Below are positions 46,352 through 58,360 of a stretch of DNA of 64,000 bases, one piece after another (within the stretch, counting starts at the first letter, position 1; every line of letters begins with the position of its first letter). Below the pieces are notes generated by a model. The model saw only the letters and a program-made list of their open reading frames with translations, was not told the DNA's origin and made no database searches. Source of the stretch: Arachis hypogaea (taxonomy: Eukaryota > Streptophyta > Magnoliopsida > Fabales > Fabaceae); assembly GCF_003086295.3 (NCBI RefSeq), contig NC_092051.1:73161772-73225771 (forward strand), given 5' to 3'. Both the position numbers and the translations under genes were made by a program.

Positions 46352-47790
46352 TCAGTCAGTACCTGACTCCCGGAGGTAATTTCTCTTCCCTAACACCAAT
46401 AAATTAGGATATTTAGTTAGTTTTTTCTTTTGTAGAATAGGATAATTTACATAGTAATAGGTTAGTTGCATGCATGTTCTACTTGATTGAAAAGACAATA
46501 AGTTTCTTCTAAGACCCTATCTTTAGAACAAAATTTCACTAATTTTAACCAAAAATCTTATGTTAAAACTACTTGAAATTGTATTTGGAACATAATTTTT
46601 GAGCCAAAGAACACACAACCTGTGAGATTTGAGCCCAAATGCATGGTTATATTATTTAACCATAATTATTTTATTCTTGTGTGTTTACTTCTCTATGATT
46701 GTAATCTATATTTTGTTTCATCCTATATGTCCAATGTTTAATATATTTATATGTTTGCATATGATTGAGGCCATTATTTGTTTAAACTCACTTATCCAAA
46801 TTAAGCCTACCCTCTCAATTACCTTTGTTAACTACTTTGAGCCTTTAAATCCCATTTGTTATGTAATTTACCACATTACTAGCCTTAAGCGGAAAAATAA
46901 TTTTATACCCCAATTGAATCTTTGGTTTGCTTAAGATAGAATTGTGTGTGTTAATTAAGTATGGGAAATTGTGAGAACACAAGATAATAAGGGAATGTGT
47001 CATGATAATACAATGGGAATTTTGGTACCTACTCATGTGAAACTATAAGAATTAAAAATCTATATGCATTGATTAGCTATGTTTATTTTTATGTTTATGT
47101 TGAAAAAAAATCCAAAAATATCCAATAAATAAAAAAGGGGATAAAATTACCCCAATGCTAAGTTAAGAATTCAAAGATCAATGCATGTATGATAAAATTA
47201 AAAAAAAAAAGTTGATACATGAATATGGAATGTGAAAGAAAAATTTTGGGTAGCTAGGTGTGAATTTTAAGTTATATAGAATATATATATGTTGGGTTGA
47301 AGCTTGGGTTAATTAAAGATTCAATTTATAAGCTTACTTAGCCATATATGTATCCTTACCCTTACCTTGGCCCCATTACAACCTTGAAAATACCTCATGA
47401 TGTTTGCATTAATATATTAAATGTTGTTGATTGGTTAAGAGAAGAAAAAAAAAATTAGAAAGCATGATTAGAGAAGGATCGAGTGATTGCCCTATACACT
47501 AGAGAGATTAGAGTGTACATACATCATCAGTGAGGGTTCAATGCTTGAATTTCTATGTTCCCTGCTTTCATGAGCTGCCTTCTTGCATTTTTTATCTATT
47601 CTTACTGTATAGGAATTGAATTAGTGGAGTTTGAATTGTGATTGTCTTGAAGAGCCTATTTACTTTGATCAAGTAGACAAGAATCATATAGTTGCATTCA
47701 TATATATAGGTTGCATTGCATTACATGAGTTCTACATGTTCCTACTCGTTTATTTTATCTCCTTCAACTAAGCATGAGGACATGCTAATG
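46352..47790 (+). other. 3' untranslated region of element C
   Basis: A/T-rich, non-coding, with blocks shared with A and B (gagccaaagaacacacaacc, gataaaattaccccaatgc, ccccattacaaccttgaaa, tgatgtttgca). Confidence 0.75.
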
Positions 47791-47806
47791 TTTAAGTTTG
47801 GGGAGG
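47791..47806 (+). other. Polypurine tract of element C
   Basis: tttaagtttggggagg one base before the 3' LTR. Confidence 0.8.
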
Positions 47807-47807
47807 T

Positions 47808-48707
47808 TGATAAACCACTATTTTATGGTTTATATTGTGCTTAATTGTATGGTTTTATCAATTCTTTACCCACTTATTCATATGATTGGCATGCATTTAT
47901 ATTTCCTTCTTGAAATTATTACATGATTGAATACTTGCTTCCTAAAGACTTTTAATTATGTATTTTAATTCTCCTTTATCCCATTCGATGCCGTGATCTG
48001 TGTGTTAAGTGTTTCAGGCTTTATAGGGCATGAATGACTTGGAGATTGAAAATGAAGCTTGTAAAAATGGAAGGAACACAAGAAATTGAGGAGATGACCA
48101 GCGAGAAGTGACGCGGACGCATGGCTCACGCGACCGCGCGGATTGGAACTGCACAAGTGACACGGAGGCGTGGACGACGTGCACGCGTGGCAAGGCAAAA
48201 CGCCGAATGACGCGTCCGCATGAATGACGCGATCGCGTGACATGCGCGATCTGTAGAATCTGCAGAATTCACTGGGGGCGATTTTGGGCCCTGTTTTGAC
48301 CGAATTTTCAGCCCAGAAGAGCAGACTAGAGCAAGGAACATGCAGAAACGAAAACAACGATTCAATACAGAAAATTCTGAGTTTTAGATCTAGTTTTTAC
48401 TCCTCCTTTAGGTTTTCTCTCTACACATTCATAGTTCTTAGGATTTTATTTCTATTGCTTTTTACATTGGGATATTGAGAAGAGTTATTACCTCAGCAAG
48501 ACTTCATCATTCTAGTTTGTTTTCTTTACCTGTCTCTTACTCTTCCATGTCCTTTATTTACTCAGAGTTACTATCGGATTACTTTTAGGATTTATTAATA
48601 CAAGAAATATTTTTATTTTTAATTGATCTCTTTGATTATTATTTATCATGTCTTTCTTTAATTCCCTTTCCTATGTTATGAATTCTACATTCACAATGAG
48701 CGAGTAG
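47808..48707 (+). repeat. 3' LTR of element C, truncated
   Basis: Collinear with 36484-37425, including the conserved block CATTCGATGCCGTGAT (47992-48007) and a CG array (48109-48245); it lacks about 38 bp of the array present in the 5' LTR. It stops after gagcgagtag; the last roughly 540 bp of the LTR is gone. Confidence 0.9.
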
Positions 48708-50268
48708 GTTTCAATAAGAAAGTTAAGTAGGTTTCCCTGTATCGCAAGGAGTTAAGTTTGGTGTTGCACACCAAAATGAGTTCAAGAGGGGTGAATGTGT
48801 GATACTAAGTTTGGTGTTCCACCACAGATTTCATGGAAACAAATGATAGCACGGAAATTTGTCTCTCAACAATTTTCCTTCGGCAAGTATACCGAATTGT
48901 CGTCAAGTAAAAACTCACAATAGAGTGAGGTCGAATCCCACAGGGATTGATTGGTCAACCAACTTTAATTAGAAGAATGTTCTAGTTGAGCGAAGCAGAA
49001 TTTGGTTTGAGAGTTGCAGAAAGTTAAATGGCGGGAAAGTAAATAGCAAAAAATGTAAATGCTGGAAGTAAAGAGCTGGAAGTAAATGACGGAAAGTAAA
49101 TTGCAGAATTGTAAATGGGAATGGGGAAGATGCTCATGAAAGTAAATTGCAGAAATTAAAGAGAATGGGTAAGATCAGAAATGGGGATTCATTGGGCTTA
49201 GGAGATGTTGCATTCTCCGGATCAAGTTCATTTTCATCTCTTCCTCAATCAATGCATTCATTGATCTCCTTGGCAATCTTAAGTGATCAAATTCCATTTC
49301 CTTGGTAATTCAATCTCTTAAATCTTGATCAATAGCCAATTCCTTGGTCAATTGCTCATGAGAAGAGATGAAGTATGGTCATTGATTATACCACATGCAT
49401 TCCCAAATCAAGTGTTGGTAGGATTATAGTCACCATACCCAACCAAACCCAATTTGGTCCAACACGAGAAAGCATTTCTAGCATGATCTCTTCATTCCTC
49501 TTCCAAGGTTCAAAAGAGATCCAAGTATGAATAGCTTCTTTTCCAAGATAACTACCCAATTGGATGAAGATTGAAAGCTTTCTAGTAAAATCAAGAGAAA
49601 AGATAGAAGAAGAGTAATGAAAATTAGTATTGATCCATCAAATTACAACAGAGCTCCCTAACCCAATGAAAGGGGTTTAGTTGTTCATAGCTCTGGAAAT
49701 GGAAAAGAAAGAAAGTGCAGAAAAGTAAAGATGAAGATTAAAACTAAAATTGAAACTTCAAAATTCATGAATGAAAAGTACAAAGAAAAGAAAGAGAAGG
49801 AAAAGTGTGTGAGGGGAGGGAGTCCGAAGACCCCTCTTCAATCCCCCATTCCAGAATCCCCTTTGAATGTAAAAGCTAAGGCCCTTATATAGGCTCTCCT
49901 AAATTACAAAATGAAATTAAAAGCAATTTACAATTAAATAAAAATTCCTTTTCTAGATGCTTCTTGTGTCCTTGATTGGTTGACACTTGTGGGCTTGCTT
50001 CTTGAGGTTGGGTGGTCCTTGAAAGAGAATCAAGTTGAGGTCCAGGTGCTAACGTCAGTGCTAACGTTAGCCACACTAACGCTACAAGTGTGACATTAGT
50101 GCTGAAGTTAGTGTGGCTAACGTCACACTTGCTACCCAGTTGGTGTTTTTTGGGCTTAAAAGATACCTCTGGTTTGTGCTCCAATTTCATGCCCACTATA
50201 AAGTATTATATATTGTTGGAAAGCTCTGAATGTCAGCTTTCTAACGCAACTGGAATCACAAGAAATAT
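48708..50268 (-). repeat. LTR fragment H (minus strand)
   Basis: Read on the minus strand it has the late-LTR landmarks seen in J and E (gggattcgacctcactctattgtgag, cttgacgacaattcggtatacttgccgaagg), short gtaaatggcaggaaag-type repeats (plus strand 49020-49150), a TATATAAG box near 49890 and, near its start, an aacgtta/taacgtt cluster (50047-50110) and agctttccaacaatatataatac as in Fi. Two copies of taagtttggtgtt lie at 48768 and 48811. No coding sequence. Confidence 0.7.
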
Positions 50269-52769
50269 TTATTCAATGAAATAGCATGGTTTGTAATTCT
50301 CCCTTGAATTGTGCTTAAGCGTAAAAACGTGCTTTTTAGGCCCTTAAATTGGTGATTATGGTTCACTTTAATTCCATTTGATGCCTTGATGTGTTTGTTG
50401 AGTGATCTCAGGTTCATAAGTCAAGTATTGGATGGAAGGAATGAGGAGGAAAGTATGCAAAGGGGAGAGTGTTTATCATTTGGTTTTGGGAAGTTGGGTA
50501 CATTGGGTAGAGATAAAAGTGTATTTTTGTATTTGTGTTGAGAATCTTGGGAATTGGGAACATACTCATGTATTAATCATGTGTAAATCATATGCATTGA
50601 TATTCTTGCATATATTTTAGTAAAAAAAAAATTTTTTCGCAACAAAAAGGGAACAAAATGTCCCAAAGTTTAAGGTTTCATAAATTCAATGCATATGTGT
50701 GAGAATCTAAAAAGAATGCATGAGTATGTGAAAAAGTGAAGGATGGATAGCTAGGTTGTTTAGAATTGTTTAGGTTGTCATAGGTTAGGTGGGAAGTTTA
50801 AGTTAATCAAAGATTCGAATTTTAAGCTCACTTGACCATATGCATCCTACCTTGACCTGGCCCCGTTACAACCTATGGGAAGTCCTCATGATATTTGTAT
50901 GCATGCATGAAATAATTGTTGATTGTTAGATGAAAAACAAATCTTGGAAAGCATGATTAGGGGAGAATTGAGTGAATCAACCCCATATACTTGAGTGCCT
51001 AGAGCGGATACACATCCGGCGAGGGTTCGATCGCTCAACTACATGTTTTCACCCATGATCATCTTTTCTTGCAAGTTTGTGAAATCTTTCAATGATTCAA
51101 TCCAATTGTGGTTTTCTTTGATTGCTAATACCTTAGCCCTTGTGCTTGTATGTGTATTCTTGGAGATTGATTTATTTTGACTAAGCCATTGCATCATGTA
51201 AATAGATAGCATATAGATAGATTGCATTTAGTTAGTTGCATTGAATAAATGTTAATACCCTTTGTTTCTTTCTTGATTTTAGGATGAAGACATGCTTAGT
51301 TTAAGTGTGGGAGATTTTTGACAAACCCCGATTTCGTGATTTATCTTGTGCTTATTTTGGAAGATTTCACCACCTTTTCCCACATTTATTCAATAAAATA
51401 GCATGGTTTTGTAATTCTCCCTTGAATTGTGCTTAAGCGTAAAAATATGCTTTTTAGGCCCTTAAATTGGTGATTATGATTCACTTTAATTCCATTCGAT
51501 GCCTTGATGTGTTTATTGAGTGAACCAGGATCATAAGGCAAGTATTGGAAGGAAAGAATGAGGAGGAAATCATGCAAAGGGGAGAATGCATGAAGAAACA
51601 AAGATTGGGAATGCACCAATGGGCGCGCACGCGTACAAGGCGCGCACGCGCAAAAGTGGTTTTACATTGAGATGCGCACGCGTACATGACGCGTCCGCGC
51701 GGGTGAAGATTTTGCCAATCGACGCGCACGCGCACATGGCGCGCACACGCCAATACTCTCACATGACCCACTTAAAGGCAAAATGCTGGGGCAATTTCTG
51801 AGCTGCCCAGGTCCAAATCCAACTTGTTTCTGAGTGTAATTCATGCAGAATTGAAGTCCAAGCAAAGGGGGGAGCAATTAGTTTAGCCAACATGAACCTT
51901 TAGTTAGTTTTCTAGAGAGAGAAGCTCCCTTTTCTCTCTAGAATTAGGTTAGATTTTCTTAGATTCATATTTAATTACTTGATCTCATCTTGTTTCTTTT
52001 ATTATTTCTCATCTCTACATCTTGATTCCCTTATTTGTGATGTTAATTTCTCCTTTTGCTCTCTTTTGTGATGATGAACTCATGTTGGAATCGGTTTACA
52101 TTTAATGCAAATTGATGTTGATGTTTCTTTTTATTGATGAATTGAATTGTGAATTTATTCTTCTTGCAATTAGTATTTGGTAGATTTTATTATTCTTGTA
52201 ATTTATGATGTTTATTTCTATTGCACTCTATGTGTTTGATGAAATGTTTTCCTTAGTTTTTGAGTAGTTTTGTCAACTCTTGGTCTAAGCTAATGGAATT
52301 GGGTAAACTTGAGTCATTGGATATAATGGATTTGGTGATTTGAGAACCCTTGGTGATCAATTTGACACCCATTGATGCTAACCCACTACTAAGTTAATTA
52401 GTGGGTAGGTTGGGACTTACGGGTTGATGTGATCAAACCTATTTGACGTACTTCTAAGCTTAGGAGTAGATGTTACGTACTTAAAGCTTTTGGGAAGTAG
52501 ACTTAATAGGTTGGCCTCTCATGATTATCAATATTTGATTTATTCCCTTATACCCTTTTATAGCCAATAATTGAGCACTTCATTGTTTCCTAGGGAGACG
52601 ACCCGGAGTCTAAATACTTCGGTTAATTTTCATTGGGGTTCATTATTCGTGACACAAAACCCGTATCCTAATTTGATCGCAAGGATTGTTAGTTGGTTTG
52701 GAGCTACGCTCACAACGAATTGATTTCCTTATTTTGGAAGAAAATCTAGACCGACAACGATTCTAGCCA
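50269..52769 (+). mobile_element. Element G: internally deleted Athila-like element
   Basis: A 5' LTR fragment (50269-50469, matching 51391-51592) is joined directly to a 3' untranslated region (50470-51318), a polypurine tract (aagtgtgggaga, 51303-51314) and a 3' LTR (51319-52769). Everything from mid-LTR through env has been lost. The 3' region has the family blocks gggaacaaaatgtccc and ccccgttacaacctatg. Confidence 0.75.
51319..52769 (+). repeat. 3' LTR of element G
   Basis: TGACAAACCCCGATTTCG...ctagccatt, about 1.45 kb. Block cattcgatgccTtgat at 51493-51508. CG array 51621-51755 of the gcgcgcacgcg type. The end is lost or mutated where E' begins. Confidence 0.8.
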
Positions 52770-54682
52770 TTAAGAGGCCATGGCATTAGTGGCCAAAGTT
52801 AGTGCACTAACGCTATGGCTAACGTTGCAAAGAAGGAGGAGGCAACGTTGGTGGCCAAAGTTGGCTCACCAACGTTGCTGATCAACGTTGGCTCAAGGAA
52901 GCGGAGGCAATGTCGGTGGCCCAAGATGGCTCACCAACGTTGCCTATCAACATTGGCACAAGGAAGGGGAAGCAACGTTGGTGGTCCAGGACGGCTCACC
53001 AACGTTGCCTATCAACGTTTCCAAGGAAAAGAGTGAGCAACATTAGTGGCCTAAGTTGGCTCACTGACGTTGCCCACTAACATTTCAAAGTTGACAAGCA
53101 ATATTGGTGGCCCAAAGTTGGCTCACCAACGTTACTAAAAAAATATGGTGCCAACGTTAGTGTGCTAACGTTACCTAAAGTTAGCACACTAACGTCTTCG
53201 ATAATTTCAAGAGGAATGCATGGAAAATTGGTCAGCGACACGTATGCGTGGGCGATGTGTACGCGTGATTGAAAGAATGTTGGTGGCAACGTTAGTATAC
53301 TAATACCAGTGACAACATTTCTAAAGGATTTTAAAGGCAACGTTAGCCATCGTTAGTGCACTAATGTTGGTCACTAACGCCTGTAGCAACTTTCATTCCA
53401 AATAGCACCCATGCAAGTATGGAACGTTAGTGAGCTAATGCCTGTGTCAACATCAGAAAGAGCCACTCCTAACTTGCTTCAACTAAGGCCAAAGCCCATA
53501 TCCAAAGACTTGAAGATTGATCTGGAAAGTTTATAAATACGATAGATTTTAAAGTTAGAAAAGAAGGCTGGGAAGCAGGGACCCTAATTGGGAAATCCTG
53601 AATCATTTTCTTTTTACTTTCTTTTACTTTCATGTAATTTTCTTTTCCTCTTGATTTTGCTGAGCAATGATAAACTAAACCCTACATCATTAGGGGGAGG
53701 AGCCCTATTGTAATTCACATGATTGAATGAAATTCTTCTTCTTCTCAATCCGTTTATTGTAGCCAAGAGATAACTTGTAAGCTTATTTTGATCTATTCAC
53801 TCTAGAAGGGGGTTTAAATCCATTGAATGTCCATGAGAGCCTCAGAAGGGGAATCATGGAAATTAGATTGAAGCTCTATCTCTCACAACTCTCTTGATCA
53901 ACACCATTCGGAAGGAATTGAGATCTTGAGAGTTTGTGTAGCTTATGGATAAGAGAGATGCACTTAACCTCTTCCTATGACAATTAGATCAAGGAATTGG
54001 CAAATTGATTGTGATTAAAGAAATTGGGTTGCCAAGGAATTGGGACTCAATTAATTACAATCTGCCATAGATCTACTTCATATGATTGAGAATGAAGTTG
54101 AGACCCATTGGTTCATGATGGATTTTGATATCTCCAATCCCTAATGAATCTTTCTCTTTGTTATTCTTCACTTTGATTTGATTGAGTTTCCTTTAATTGC
54201 CTTGAATTTACTACTTCCTTTAATTCCCAGCACCCAAAGCCCTTTTACATTTCCTGCCATTTACTTTCCATTGTCATTTACATTCTTGCCTTTATTTCCT
54301 TGTCATTTAAGCTTCAACTCATTTAAGTTTCTTGCTCTTTAAGTTTCAGTTCTTTACATTTCCTGCCATTTAAGTTTCTGTCCTTTACCTTTCAGCATTT
54401 AAATTTCTAGTACTTGTGCCATTTAAGTTTCATTCATTTACTTTCTAGCATTGAAATTTCTAATACTCTACATTTTATTGTTCTACTTTCCTTGAGGATT
54501 TATTTTCTGTTCATTAAAATTCACCAAACTTTTTAACATTCGCTTGACTAGACAAGTCACCCAACTAAAATTGCTCAATCTATCAATCCCTGTGGGATCG
54601 ACCTCACTCTTGTGAGTTATTACTTGATGATTTAGTATACTTGCCGAAGGAATTTGTTGCTGTGCGAATTCCCGCATCATCA
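52770..54682 (+). repeat. LTR E' (second copy of the E-type LTR), 5'-truncated
   Basis: Aligns with 32588-34428 from gaggccat(a/g)gc to the LTR end catca. It has the same hairpin array (GCAACGTTGGTG 52842-52853 with CACCAACGTTGC 52867-52878). A segment of about 75 bp absent from E lies at 53207-53281 and carries acacgtatgcgtgggcgatgtgtacgcgtga, words of the other LTR families' CG arrays. No PBS follows, so it is a solo or recombined LTR. Confidence 0.85.
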
Positions 54683-55055
54683 GTGGGTGACGCGTGCACG
54701 TCACTGGCAAATTTCCTTCTCACGCGTACGCGTGGGTGACACATGCACGTAGCTTTGAGTTCAGCAAACCCTCATTTCTTCATAAATTCTCCACTTTGCA
54801 TGCTTTTCCCTTCACTTCTTCCATCCAATCCTTGTCCTATAAACCTGAAATTACTCAACAAACATATCAAGGCATCAAATAGAATTAAGGTGAATTAAAT
54901 TTAGCTATTTTAAGGCCTAAAAAGCATGTTTTCACTCTTAAGCATGAAATTCGGGAGAATTACAAAAGCATGCTATTTCAATGAATAAATGTGAGATATT
55001 TTGATAAAATCCTCTAAATTCAATACGAGATCAACCACAAAATTGGGGTTTATCA
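54683..55055 (-). repeat. LTR fragment I (minus strand), first 373 bp
   Basis: Minus strand starts TGATAAACCCCAATTTTGTGG at 55055, as in F, and has the conserved block (diverged: ctatttgatgccttgat, plus 54866-54882) and a CG motif cluster at its inner end (54685-54750). It is cut at 54682 by the end of E'. Confidence 0.82.
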
Positions 55056-56714
55056 GGTGTGCTCGAAGGCGTGGCATGCCAAGTTCATAAAGCTGGCGTG
55101 CCTGCTGGCATTTGTGGGCATGGCACGGCAGGTCAATCATCTAGGGAAGGGAATGAATGCAGCATTGAAGGCGTGCCATGGGCGTGCCTAGGCGTTTCAC
55201 GCCAAAAATTCAAAGTGGGCATGCCTACTGGCGTGCCTGGGCATGGCACGCCAAGCTAGTTTTCCAGAGAGGCAACATGGTTGCAGCACCATGGGCATGC
55301 CACTGGCGTGCTCGAAGGCGTGGCACGCCCTACTATTATTATTGGCATTTGCGCTAGTGTGCTTGGGCGTGGCACGCCAGGCTAGTTTTCCAGAGAAGAA
55401 ACATGGTTGCAGCATCATGGACGTGCCAGTGGCATGCTCGAAGGCGTGGCACGCCCAACTCTTGATATTGGCGTTTCCAGGGGCGTGCCTGGGTGTGGCA
55501 TGTCAGGCTTATCTAACAGAGAAGGGTATATAGGTCACCAAGGAGGGCGTGCCAACCACGTGTTCTGGGCATGGCATGCCAATGCTTCATCATGGGTGTG
55601 CACTCTCAAGTGGCATGCCACTTAACACGCCTTCACTCAGAGAAAGGAGTCCAAGGGAGTTAGTAAGAGATTTTTATTTTCTTTATTATTTTCTTTAATT
55701 GTAATTTTTATCTTCAAAATAGGAGCAGTATATAAACCCCTTAGAGGGTAGTAAGGAAAGGACTTTGGACTTTTGGAGATTTACTTACACTTTTATGTAC
55801 TTCACTTCTCCATCTCTTGTACTCTTTCCGAGCTTTGAGTATCTAAACTCCCTCTCATTGGGGAAAGGAGCTCTATTGTACTTGATGGATCAATAGTGAA
55901 TTGAATTTCTTATTCTCTTCATCTCTCTTTGATTTACTAGAAAGTATTTCGTTCTTTATTTCAACATTCAATTATCTTGGTAAAGAGATTGAATGTAATT
56001 GGGTTTTATGAGATCCTTGGAAAAGGAATCAGAGAATCATGCTTGAAATCCTTTCTCACATTTGAGTAGATCTGGATTTTGGGATTGGATATGGTGACAT
56101 TTGACTCCACCCACTACTTGGATCTATAAGAATGTGTGGTATAATTAGGAACCAAGCCTCATCTCTTTCCATGAGCAATTAGACCAAGGAATTGGCTATT
56201 AATCAAGTGATAGAGATTGAATCACAAAGGAATTCAGATTTGATCACTCATGATTGCCATGAGGTCAATGAGTTGCATGAATGAGGAAGAGATGATAAGT
56301 TGTTGATCCGGAGAATGTAATATCTCCTAACTCCAATGAATCCTCCCTATTTTTCCCTATTCTTTATAGCATTGTTTAATTTCTGTTTATCACCAAGTCC
56401 CCTTTACATTCCAGTCATTTAGATTTCTTGCTCTTTAGCATTCATTTACTTTGTGCAATTTAAGTTTCCAGCTCTTTACATTTATGTTCTTTAATTCAGT
56501 TCTTTACTTTTCAAGTCATTTACAATTCTGTCATTTAAAATTCTGCAACGAATACCCATGAATGATTAGTTTAACTAGAATATCCTACTGACTAAAGTTG
56601 CTCAACCAATCAACCTCTGTGGGATTCGACCTCACTCTTTGTGAGTTTTTACTTGACGACAATTTGGTATACTTGCCGAAGGATTTTTGTAGTGATACAA
56701 GATTCAAGTGATCA
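55056..56714 (+). repeat. LTR J (5' end missing)
   Basis: Starts abruptly after I. Contains an array of GGCGTGGCACGCC palindromes (perfect at 55318-55330 and 55367-55379) at 55056-55630, a TATATAAA box near 55729 and the usual late-LTR landmarks (gggattcgacctcactctttgtgag, tatacttgccgaagg). Ends gtgatca. Confidence 0.8.
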
Positions 56715-56720
56715 AGTTTA

Positions 56721-56737
56721 TAGCGCCGTTGCCGGGG
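56721..56737 (+). other. PBS of element J (one mismatch)
   Basis: TAGCGCCGTTGCCGGGG, 6 nt after the LTR end; one transition from the tRNA-Asp site. Confidence 0.8.
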
Positions 56738-57082
56738 ATTGATTTTTGTATTGACAATGGCTAATTCAAAGGATACCTAGATTAAACATTTTTCTTTTCT
56801 TTTGCTAACCAGTTAATTTTAGTTGGTTTACTTTATCTTACAGCAATTATCATTTACTTTTCATTGTATATATACTCATTTGAATCCTAATCCACTAGCT
56901 GTTTGATCATTTGCACCACTCAACTCTAACCACACTCTTCTAACAGAGTGATTCTTGATGCATGAGCATCTTTTCCATCTTTTCCTAGTGAATTTGGATT
57001 CAAATTGTTAAGTTTAATCAAGATTTAATTATCTTTTAGTCACTATGAATGCTACTTTGAGTTGTGTGTAATTCTGTTTATT

Positions 57083-57484
57083 TCAGGTAGCATTCGGATG
57101 GATCTGATGGAGTTTCCGTAGAAGAAGAAGAAGAAAGTACATGATGCTGTTATCCCTGACCTCCTTGCACTCAAATAGAAATAACTTGAGCTGCAGAGGC
57201 TCCATTGACGTGATTCCAGCGGCATTGAAAAGCAAACTTCCAGAGCTTTCCAATGATATATAATACTCTACACCTTTCATATGGAATTACTCCCTTGGTG
57301 GCGCCAAACCTGGGAAATCCCAAGTTTGGCGCCATGATCATCACAACGCCTTCCTTGCTTGCTGCCTTGGTCGCGCCAAACTTGAGAAATCCCAAGTTTG
57401 GCGCCAATTCAATCACAAAGGCTCCATGTACACGCTGCCCACTCCAAGTCAAACTTGAGAAACTCCAAGTTTTTGGCGCCGTTG
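57083..57484 (+). repeat. LTR-derived segment K with GGCGCC hairpins and second PBS-like site
   Basis: Resembles the Fi LTR around 9290-9500 (tttcaggta, gacctccttgcactcaaa, agagctttccaatgatatataata) and ends at TGGCGCCGTTG (57474-57484), where homology to the PBS stops. It contains two hairpins of GGCGCCAAAC...GTTTGGCGCC (57300-57333, 57371-57404). It lies inside the leader of J, so it is a second insertion or duplication. 56738-57082 is plain leader. Confidence 0.65.
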
Positions 57485-58189
57485 CAATGACTGTGATTGA
57501 CAACTATTACTTGTTTGATTGCTTAGATTGGATAATTTTTCTTTTAATTAGTTTTATTTCAGTATTACTAATTTTTTTTTATTTTTTTCCTCAATTTTTT
57601 TGTTTTTCATTCACATTCCCCCTGTCTCCTATCTTTTTTTTTTTATTTTCTTTTAACTTTTAATTTCTATATCTTTAATTTTTATTTTTTTCAAAACCTT
57701 CATGCATTCCTTTTTTTATTTTCCTTTTTATTTTTGTTTTCTTTTATTAGTGTCTTATTTATTCAATATATTTATTTTTTTATTTTATTTTTTTTAATTT
57801 TGTTTTCCTTTTTATTTTCTTATAATTTATTTTCTTTTTTTTCATTATTTTTATTTTTCTATTTTATGAGTCTTGTTTAATTTTTCCCTTTAATTTTTGA
57901 ATTCTATAGCATTTATTTTTTCTTAATTTCTGAAATTATGTTTGGTATTTTTGTAGTAATTTTTCTTTTAAAAATATTTTTTAAAATACTAGTATTTACT
58001 TTGTTTAATTTTTGAATTTAGTTCACCTCTTTTCATTTATTTTTGAATTTTTCTTTTATTTTTATTATTCTTTATTTTATTTATTATAAAAAAAATCTGT
58101 TCCTTCTTCTTTGTTTTTCTGTTTACCACATGGTGCATTTAATTCTTTTTGGTATTTTGTGCTAAGGAAAAATAATAGAGAGATATCAC
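57485..58189 (+). repeat. T-rich low-complexity leader
   Basis: About 600 bp in which T makes up most bases (ttatttttttt, tttcttttatt). No coding sequence beyond Phe/Leu/Ile runs. Comparable in place to the A/T-rich leader of Fi. Confidence 0.8.
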
Positions 58190-58360
58190 ATGGGTTACTA
58201 CTCACACCCAAGGAGTGATTCATATTATTGTGGACGGAGGAATTACCCGAATTTTGGTTGGCAAGGTCAAGAGTAAAAAGATTTCAATGTCCGATATCCT
58301 ATCCATCAAGAACCACCATCTCCATATTCATATCAAGAACCACCATCTCCATATACATAC
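58190..58360 (+). pseudogene. Start of a Tyr/Pro-rich ORF, cut by element L
   Basis: Unknown function. ATG 58190 opens MGYYSHPRSDSYYCGRR...; the frame shows a TAA at about 58276 and then a Pro/Tyr-rich stretch containing the repeat EPPSPY twice. This resembles the Tyr/Pro-rich N-terminus of ORF1 in B and D (position after leader, composition, HSYEP/YEPPP words), so I infer that J/K was another member of the ORF1-bearing non-autonomous class. The LTR of L begins directly at 58361, and the rest is outside or lost. Confidence 0.5.

Larger units (their letters stand above)
36484..48707 (+). mobile_element. Element C: autonomous-type Athila-lineage LTR retrotransposon, degenerate
   Basis: 12.2 kb: LTR (36484-37968), PBS, gag, protease-RT-RNaseH-integrase, post-stop hairpin, CG array, env-position ORF, internal and terminal polypurine tracts, 3' LTR truncated after 900 bp at 48707. 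Sequence of the RT ([15 protein letters not shown]) and of the CDLGA protease is typical of Athila. About ten stops and at least four frameshifts are spread over the ORFs. No right-hand target duplication can be read because of the truncation. Confidence 0.93.
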
